From Pelomyxa schiedti (Eukaryota; Evosea; Pelobiontida; Pelomyxidae): a DNA stretch of 30,107 bases. Positions 22,901 through 30,107 of this stretch are shown here, piece after piece. The stretch is from the NCBI GenBank assembly GCA_020536535.1, contig JAHLWZ010001004.1, positions 1 through 30,107 of the forward strand, written 5' to 3'. How positions within the stretch are numbered: position 1 is the stretch's first letter; each line of letters starts with the position of its first letter. A program made the translations under genes and the position numbers. The notes beneath the pieces were generated by a model. That model worked only from the letters and a program-made list of their open reading frames with translations. It made no database searches and was not told where the DNA came from.

Positions 22901-24009
22901 TCATGCAACACAATCTCTTCCTTGAAGAAGTTGGAAAGGACGCATTCTTTGACATCGCTCTAAAGGCATGCTGGCCAGTTGAAACAAAGTTTAATTCTCT
23001 CAGTTAGCCAAAGTGCTTGTGATACTGGAAGAGTCTCATCAAGCTATCAAACTATTGTCTGACGTGTTGAAAGTTGCTTTGCTTAGTAGAGCAGAAGTGT
23101 ATGAAATGAGGCTTCTTCTTGTTGGTAGGAATGAACCTCATGTGTGTAAACTCAGAATTTTAGGTATAAGGTACAACTTGGGTGATAACAAGGGTGCGTT
23201 GAAGTCACTGCGCCCTGTGTGCCTTGCGAACCCAAATAACAAGTCTGTGTGGAACTTATATACCAAAATTGTTGCCGAGTATGCCCTTCATCAGAAATTA
23301 ATAACTTATCTAAACCTTAGGGGTGGCCCAGAAGGTTGGAAAGAAGTTAATCGGTTTATAGTTCGTTCTGCAATACTCCATCCTACCTCTGTGCCCTTAA
23401 TGCTGCTTGTGGGTCATTTGTGTTTATCTACTGCCTTCTACGGGTGTGTCAAAGAAAAGAAATTTGCTTGGGCATAACCAAAAACTAAGTCTCGCACTTG
23501 CGGAATACCTGACTGCGTACAAATTTTTCTCTGAGGAACCAATTATCAATTTATGCATTGGTATTACTCTTTTTCTATGGAAGCGAGTCTTACATGTTTC
23601 TAGGGGTAACACTTCTACATCGAGTAATGAACAGGTGCAATCCCAATCGGCACTACATGTGCATCCAAGCTTTTAGTTTTTTGTACCAGTATTACCGGTA
23701 TCACTCCTCTCTGGCAACTCAACCACTAACACCGAAAAGTTTGAAAAAAGGGAACCAAGAGGCATGCTATAATCTGGGCAGAGCACACCACCATCTCGGG
23801 ATCCACCACCTAGCACTTCATTTCTATGAGAAAGCTTTGGAACAGTCATCAGATGATCCAGGTCACTCTGTCTATTTAATGTAGTTTCCTCACTGTCCAC
23901 AGACAATGACCTGACAAAAGAAATAGCGTTCAACATTGTTAGGATTTTGAAAGACACCGGGAACCATCACCTTGCACGACTCTATACACAAAATTACCTT
24001 TCCTTCTGA
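19968..24009 (+). CDS. TFIIIC TPR subunit (Tfc4/GTF3C3-like), multi-exon
   Basis: Exon 1 (19968-20684) starts MSASASDDEESAEL, followed by a long acidic Ser/Glu tract, a Gln-rich run and a disordered linker. The next exons read LPHAVRQLVGEAHLLFIDGKHEKALELLHEAVRLAP (quoted across an intron; TPR-type helices), TMGCIFEKMKIPQKALDAF and MMPKDIELWKRL. Further TPR segments include MLNMLSELYMAQGEYEKAYN, LGDNKGALKSLRPV and YNLGRAHHHLGIHHLALHFY. A Lys/Arg- and Pro-rich insert sits at about 22440-22730. The gene ends LARLYTQNYLSF at TGA 24007. An acidic N-terminus before two TPR blocks matches the TFIIIC subunit that recruits TFIIIB to RNA polymerase III promoters. The start is the first ATG after an A-rich run. 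Exon joins in 21600-22450 are only partly resolved. Confidence 0.8.
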
Positions 24010-24488
24010 ATCATCACCAACATATTTCTTGTGCTAGAGAAGACAAATAGCGGTATGCGGGTTTTTCCAGTGTTGGCCGGGAAAGACTTGTTTTTGCTTC
24101 CCGGGTATTCCCGGGCAATAGAGGCCGTCTTCCCAGGTTTCCGGGCACTGTCATATGCCTCATCATAGGATCTGGAAAACCCATGGCCAAGACAGGGGGA
24201 ACCGAACCTAGGACTGGCGCCGTACCAGGCAACAGGTTCGACATTTAAGCAAAGACCTTAAAAAAAAGAGAAATGTGAAAACAAAAAAAAAGAGTGCAGT
24301 TGTACTGTCTTGTCCAAAAAAACTGGTAGTTTTGGGGATTTGGGGGTGTCCATTGGCTCGAAACCAACCAAGTTGGGAACTGTTCTGCGAAGGCGGCTAC
24401 TAGTGGATTGTCAAAACAACCGCAAGTGCTAGTCGCCACTTTTCGCGGCGCAATTGAAAAGGAAAAGCAATAGCCCCTTGTTTTCTTT
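24010..24488. other. Intergenic interval with a GC-rich repeat-like block
   Basis: Between the TFIIIC gene and the kinase gene lies a block at about 24050-24245 that is clearly more GC-rich than its surroundings. It holds several CCGGG words, including CCCGGG-TATT-CCCGGG at 24100-24115. On the minus strand an 11-base GGTTCGGTTCC (24208-24198) resembles an RNA polymerase III B box. The minus frame is open for about 76 codons but shows no domain. It may be a dispersed repeat or SINE remnant; I cannot decide from one copy. The rest of the interval is unremarkable. Confidence 0.3.
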
Positions 24489-27322
24489 ATGGACGAAGCA
24501 AGCCCATTTCGTTGTACTGTTCGTCGCTTACCCGGCAGCGATGATGGTTTGCCCGTCGCTCAGCAGCAAGTGTCGGTCGTCACATTCACGGACAAGACAA
24601 CAGCGGAGCTGGCGGCCGAGGTCGCGCCGGGCACAGGAACCACCCGGATCCTGTCACTGCTCAGCCCCGTGGACGACTGCGACCAAGCGTCGGGCGCTAC
24701 GTCCACACATTCGTCGACGTCTTCGTCTTATGCTGAATACGGCTCTGGCGCGTCGAATCCCTCCTCGGGCGGCGAGGGCGCGAGGGGCGCTGGGGCACCC
24801 ATAAGTAGGAACATTGTGGCGGTGCTCAGGGCGTTCGTGGCTGGGATACGCAAGCCGTCGACGGTGCAAGAAAAGAAGCTGGCCGACATCAAGAAGCTGC
24901 TACACGAGTGCCTTGGGGCTTATCTGGAGCACTATCCTGAAACAACTCGTATCTGGGAGGCCAGAATTGTGCACTTCTCAAAAAAGTCTGGTGACAATAC
25001 ACTGGCATCCACCGAGGCTGACATCATGGTAATGAAACAACCCTTTTTTTTTTTTTTTTTCTTTTCTATACTTCCCTTTCCCCTGCTTTCATAAATGTTT
25101 CTTTTATTGTTTCCTCTAACAATTTCCTTTTTTGTGTTTTTTTTTTCTTTCCCAAGTAGCTGCAAGGTTGAAACTAACTTGCCTATGTACTCAAGGTATG
25201 GTACCTCCCATTTGGCTTGGCGACAAAGGCCCACCATTACTCTTGGTGGCTTAGCTGCACTCTGATCAAAAGGGACACACCGTGTCCGCTGCACTACGGG
25301 CGGTTACTTCCCTGCGCCACGAAAACCTCCAAGTCCGCCAAACACACCAGCTCCTCGCATCCTGCACACCCTGAGATATCGAGCCTCATAGGCACCAATG
25401 TCTATACGCAGAGCAAAGCAGCAAGTCACCCAAATATCGAGTCCCTGAACCTATTTCTCTTCGAGGAAAAGTTGCGCATCCTGAAGAACAAATTTGACGA
25501 GCAAAAAAAAGCGGCAGATGGACTGAACCTTCCGAAGATTTCCGACCCTGAAACCCCGACCACAAATCAACCAGCACTAACTTCTGCATGGGTGGAGCAA
25601 CAAAGAAAAAAGATGCAGAAACAGCTAAGCGATGTGAGAGCAAAGAGGGACCGGATCAACATGCCGAAGGGGGGGCAGAGCCCCGTCTCTCTTGCACCCG
25701 GCGCTACCACCCCTACAAGTAACCGTGGCAACTCAGTTGAACCACTTCGCCCTCTCACTATCGCAGCTGCCGCCACCGCAGCAGCAACGGCTTCAGCCTC
25801 AACTTCACTTAGCATTATCCCCCCAATGAGTGACAACGAAGGCATCCCCATGAACCCTCTTCAACACCCGGAAAGTAAATGGAAGCAGTTCATCCCCTTG
25901 ATTTTCCAGATAATGGAGCTAAGTACCTTTAAAACTTGGAAAACTTGGCTTATTTGCAGAGAATGCGATGGGCTGCTCCGGGCTTTGGGGCCAGATGCAC
26001 CAGTCAAGGCTACTGCTTTCGCACTAAAAACGATGTTAAACTATTCAGCAGAGACCAGAACAATGGAAATCAGTGATACTTCTGATGAGTGCACACTGTT
26101 TTACTCCCACTGGTGTATAGCAAATATTTTCCACACGTTCGTTAGCGGTCCGAGGGCTTGGTTGGCTGGAGGCACAATAGGTGAAACTATACCCGTTGCA
26201 AGACGCACATCGTACCTCGTAGAGGAACGCGGCAAGCGCAACCTGAGGACCATCCCCCTAGGAAGGAGCAGAAAACTACCAGACGAGTTTGGCCACAGCC
26301 CGCTCCAGGTGGATACCCTTGCCTTTTGCCTTTTGTGTGCATGTGACAACTTGAATTCTCACGGGTGGTACCACAATGACATCAGCCCCGACAACATCCT
26401 CTTGATCCATCGTACAACTACTACGGAAATTTCTCACATCCTCCGTGGGGATATATGGGCCCTGTGTGACTTGGGAACCTCTCAGCACTACCCAACTGGA
26501 GAGGTCAGTGTCAAACGCTTCGTGGGCAATCCTATCAACAAGTCCCCAGAGGTAACCAGCGCCAGAAGCGATGTGCTCCTTATCTCAAAGAACGACCTGT
26601 GGGGTATAGGGGTCGTTCTGTACGAGGTCATCGTGGGTAAACATCCCTACCACAGGAACGGTGTAATTGACCAATATATGCTCCTCACCTCGCCAGATCC
26701 GTTCCTCATACCCAATGAATTCGTAGATGGCAGCACACGAGTCGCGGCACTTGTGCCCTATCTCCTGGAGCGAGACTGTCTCGTCAGACCCACTGCCAAA
26801 GAAGCTCTGCTCATATGCGGGGCCCTCATGTTCCTGTCTCCCCTCCCTGGCACAAGATGGAGAAGAAGTGGGGAGGACGCGAGAGGCGGCGGGGCTTGTT
26901 CGCCGCCCCAGCTGTGGCAACTCCCACCCAAAGCGATGTGCGATTTGCAACACACCAGCGAAATCATCGACCTATCATCCACGCAACCGGAGCACATCGT
27001 GAAGTCCATACAGTTCTTCACCGACAACTCAGCGCTGGTTGAAACAACACTGATACAGCTGCTCTGTGGCACCCTCGAATCCATGCAGCCTGAACCGTCG
27101 GCACTGGAGCCAACGCCGACTGTTGAACAAGTGTGTTTGTTGCTGTTTGCAAACGAAGCTCTGTCTGACGTTGATGCATTCTGTGCCGTCATGCTTGCCT
27201 TCTGCCAGCGCAGGGCTGTATATTACCATGTAGTTGCCACGAACCCTACTCTGAGCATTCCTGTACAGCAAGTGTCTACCGAATCCTTCCCACCCTCCAG
27301 CACTATTGTTAACTGTTCTTAA
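24489..27322 (+). CDS. Divergent eukaryotic-type protein kinase, nearly intronless
   Basis: Exon 1 (24489-25028) is GC-rich and begins MDEASPFRCTVRRLPGSDDG; it includes a helical part (QEKKLADIKKLLHECLGAYL). Two introns, around 25029-25166 and 25196-25254, join it in frame to one large exon, 25255-27322. Seen in that exon: a Lys/Gln-rich helix, a low-complexity Ala/Thr/Ser linker, then a kinase fold with FALK (beta-3 Lys, near 26020), HNDISPDNILL (catalytic loop, Asp and Asn kept), CDLGTSQHY (DLG in place of DFG), KSPEV (APE-like), DLWGIGVVLYEVIVGKHPY (helix F) and RPTAKEAL. No clear glycine-rich loop is visible. Catalytic residues suggest activity; the substrate is unknown. I cannot assign a subfamily. 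The long exon contrasts with the intron-dense neighbours. The small middle exon is uncertain. Confidence 0.75.
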
Positions 27323-27366
27323 GAAAAGACTTCGTTTTCTTGTTTTCTTTGCACTTGTTAACCAAC

Positions 27367-27372
27367 AATAAA
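27367..27372 (+). terminator. AATAAA polyadenylation signal of the kinase gene
   Basis: An AATAAA lies about 45 bases after the kinase stop codon (27320-27322), in an AT-rich 3' region. It fits a standard polyadenylation signal. Confidence 0.6.
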
Positions 27373-27557
27373 AAACCTTATTTTATAAATGTTTTTGAAA
27401 ACTAAAGTACAAGGCTCAGCAAGAACTTGGCTTCCTATTTGGAGACAGGAGAGGGGTTTGTGTAGTGGCCCTAGTAATTGCTGGAGTGCCGCTGGGCACT
27501 GTGGATGAGGAAGAGGTCCTGAGGAATAATGAGTATGGTATACAAACGAGGGACACC

Positions 27558-29669
27558 TTACCACGACTCCACTGTGTCACTGGGTGAAGCGTCCCCATCT
27601 GCATTGAAATCTCCATCACTGTCCGTGTCACTGTCTTCTTCGCCGTTGCGTTGATAGACGAAAATATTCATTGTTTTGCTCTCCTCTGCTTCCCGCAGTA
27701 GACGCTCTTTCTTCTCGATTGCTGCTTGTTGTATACCAATTCGAGCTTGTATTACATCATTCCAAGTTTTAGCGTCATCGAAAAAGTGGAGTGTCCTACG
27801 CCACTTGCGCACCTGACCGTCCCAACTCCGCTACATAAATTGTTACAATTTCAATTTCAGATTCTGGATGTAATACCTTGGAACAGAGTTGGAATTTGTT
27901 TGGGACAATAGGATCGCCTCTCCGCGTTTTAGAGCCAACAAGCTTCATGAAATTCTGGTACCCTATTGTTACAATGCCATAGTCAATTTGCTTCTGGCGA
28001 GCTTCAAGCCTTGCCGGACTTAACTCTGAATAGTGCGTTACGGCACAATTTGGTCAAGTAACAGGAAGATACCAACATCTGCACAGCGGAGCAAAGCCTT
28101 TCGAAGCAGCCAAACATCAGAGGGACCTGGAATCTGCCCAGGCAGTAGACTTGCATGTACACTTGGAGTTCGAGGAGCTGTGAGCTGAACGCCCAGTGAA
28201 GTAATAGGAGCTGATGGCTTCTCAAGGGAGACAGGCGGACGTGATGCAGTGGAAATAAAGGGACTAGGAGCCGCAAAGCCACTCAAACTTCCTTGAGGGT
28301 GCCCGGTGCTATATCCTGGTGAAAAATGGGTTGCCTTACTGAAACCCGGAGTAAATGGGCTTGACGGATTTGCGCCACTGTGATCCGGGATATGGTCACG
28401 AGTATTTGGCGTCATGGTAACTGCCGGAGAACAAGGAGTGTTCTGAGGTGTAGGCGATTCCCCATCTGAAGGGGGAATTGCCTCATTGGAAGGTTTCCGG
28501 ACCATAACAACCTTTGGAGAATCTTGTCCATGTGGTAGACCAAAAAATGAGCTCACCAGAGTTTGGGCAAGACCGCGGGGCACTTCGTGGCATTTCTGCA
28601 GTCAGGTTATTCCCGAGTGAAAACAAAACCGGTTACATACATCTTTAAAAGAGAGAAGGAACTCCCGTGAATATTCTATTCTAGAAAGTGGTGGCTCTCC
28701 CACGGGCACCTCAACTCTCACGTTACAATTTACGCAGGGCTGGAACTGTGACTGAGGTTTCACTGGGATAAAAGGAACAGCAGCAGGATCGAATAGTAAA
28801 TCAGGATCCTCGTCAACTCCGTTACATGAAGCAAATGTGCCATGTTGGGGAATAGATGGAGTCGGAATCGGTATTGGCATACTTGGAGGAGGTGGAGGAA
28901 CTCTGGGTCTGCAAGCGAACTCGGAAAATGAAAGCCACTTGGAAGAAGGGGATGGAGGGGTAGTATGAGATCTTGAAGGCACCAGAACAGGGACATTGAC
29001 AAAAGTTGGTGTCTCATGTCGTGAAGTAGGAGATGGCGGAAGCGCGGGAGAAGCACTAGACACAGTGGAACGCGGAGAAGAGCTAAACTGAGGGAAAAAT
29101 GGAGAGTCTTGTGAAAATAGTGTATCAAATTCATCTTGGGGCTCTCTTCGTAATTGCGATCTCAGTGGGGTGGAATCGATTGCAGGTCTATCTAAACTCG
29201 AAAATACATTGCTGGACTCCATCACAGAAAGTGGGGTGCCCATAGGAGAATAGGGGGTATCCTGCATTTTAGTCTCAGAATTTGCCAGAGAATTCGATTT
29301 GAAACAGATATTCGAGTATTTTGAATCTTTCCCAACCCGTGCATTCTCATCACATATTCTCTTGGATGCTGTGCTGATAGCAGTGGAGTTCTTCCCTCCC
29401 TTCCGCGTGATAGAAACTGTAATAGGACTAGGTGGTTGTAGGATTCTAGCTGAATCACTAGTTGGTGATACTACCACCCTAGTAGTATCTGCGTGACTGG
29501 GAACTCTAGGAACGTAATTTACAGAAGCTGACGCGGTACTGCCACCGCTTTTGGCCACACAATCACGAAGCGCGTTTGCGCGGTCCCCGTATGTGTCACA
29601 ATTTCTGGGTAAATTCATTGGTAGAGCGCCTAATACAACTCTTCGTAGCGCGAAATGTACATCGTCCAT
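27558..29669 (-). CDS. Histone stem-loop binding protein (SLBP) with an N-terminal eIF4E-binding-type motif
   Basis: Exons read 29669-28642, 28595-28073, 28025-27877 and 27830-27558, joined across introns of 46-47 nt that all keep frame. The first two exons are Pro/Ser/Thr-rich and disordered. The motif YSREFLL (28654-28674) in context RIEYSREFLLSFKD fits Y-x4-L-phi, as in eIF4G. The last two exons hold the SLBP RNA-binding domain: ARQKQIDYGIVTIGYQNFM, VPNKFQLCSK then RSWDGQVRKWRRTLHFFDD. This pattern (RQKQI.YG..T..Y, PNK, SWD.Q...W...LHF) is diagnostic. SLBP binds the stem-loop at the 3' end of replication histone mRNAs, in the nucleus for processing and in the cytoplasm for translation. The acidic C-terminus ends SDTVESW. 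The start is the first in-frame ATG. That all four exons form one gene rests on frame and splice signals, not on a transcript. Confidence 0.85.
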
Positions 29670-30006
29670 CGTGTGGCGCTGTTTTTGTGTTGGTAAAACG
29701 GCATAATAACAGCGGAGGAGTTTTTTTAGAGGGGTCCGGCGAGGTGTCTATTGGACACCAATTCGCGCATTTACGCTCCTACGGCGTGTGGTGATCTCGT
29801 GTGATTAATTATTTACGAAATCCGGGTGGTGAAAGGTAGATCACGCATGTGGTTCGTGATGGGGGAAGAAATTAACCTTTCTATGTACGAAGATTGAGCT
29901 CTAATCCTCACAGCTGTTGTTTTGCGTGAACGTACGTTTTGTTTTTATTAAAAAAAATGGGAAACCCATAAAAAAACTTCTTAAGAGAACGCAAAATTAT
30001 CTCGTG
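29670..30006. promoter_or_regulatory. Upstream region between SLBP and a possible plus-strand gene
   Basis: Likely a divergent promoter region of about 340 bp. It contains an A-run near 29950-29957. I see no convincing exon, RNA gene or repeat. Confidence 0.35.
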
Positions 30007-30107
30007 ATGGGAAGACCCGGCGATGAGACCCGTGGTCAGAAATCGGGAGCAGGGAATTGCTGTAATCTCGAAGCTAATTTTGAATACTGGTGAGGACTCG
30101 AAATGGG
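30007..30107 (+). CDS. Possible first exon of a gene running off the window
   Basis: An ATG at 30007 opens a frame reading MGRPGDETRGQKSGAGNCCN, continuing to EYW, followed at 30090 by GTGAGG, a good donor of the type used elsewhere here. Arg/Gly-rich start, no recognised domain. Support is only the ATG, the open frame and the donor. Confidence 0.35.

Noticed and set aside
24654-24869. Minus-strand frame in GC-rich sequence
   Set aside because: Antisense shadow of exon 1 of the kinase gene; Arg/His-rich composition only.

Overview
The window is nuclear DNA of a microbial eukaryote. Genes on both strands are packed tightly and cut by many very short spliceosomal introns, mostly 40-65 nt with GT..AG ends. 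Conserved proteins can only be read by joining exons across these introns. Gene content (a Roco protein with LRR, Roc, COR, kinase and WD40 parts; Rad6; a TFIIIC TPR subunit; SLBP; an M1 aminopeptidase; a pentameric ligand-gated channel) suits a free-living protist. An amoebozoan is my best guess, but the taxon is inference. No prokaryotic operons, rRNA or CRISPR were seen. All exon joins were made by eye from splice signals plus protein conservation.

Layout. 1-148: 3' end of an unrecognised plus-strand gene. 496-3813 (minus): a probable fusion of a Ras-superfamily GTPase, kelch repeats, F-box and Hint domain. 4074-5120 (minus): an unrecognised coiled-coil protein. 5320-7472 (minus): a pentameric ligand-gated ion channel with a His-rich N-terminus. 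7559-14766 (minus): a large Roco protein. 14928-19003 (plus): a membrane-anchored M1 aminopeptidase. 19110-19813 (minus): Rad6/UBC2. 19968-24009 (plus): a TFIIIC TPR subunit. 24489-27322 (plus): a divergent, almost intronless protein kinase. 27558-29669 (minus): a histone stem-loop binding protein carrying an eIF4E-binding-type motif. 30007-end (plus): a possible first exon.

Two gene pairs are divergent over only about 155-160 bp (Roco/aminopeptidase and Rad6/TFIIIC), so each pair probably shares a bidirectional promoter region. Two pairs converge over about 105 bp (aminopeptidase/Rad6) and 235 bp (kinase/SLBP). The genes do not form one pathway. Two independent ubiquitin-system genes (F-box fusion and Rad6) and two signalling GTPase/kinase genes are present.

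Most notable are the GTPase-kelch-F-box-Hint architecture, the SLBP with a built-in eIF4E-binding motif, a Roco kinase in which the conserved Lys and Glu appear swapped, the one-repeat-per-exon LRR array with constant intron phase, and a protist pentameric channel that lacks the Cys-loop cysteines.
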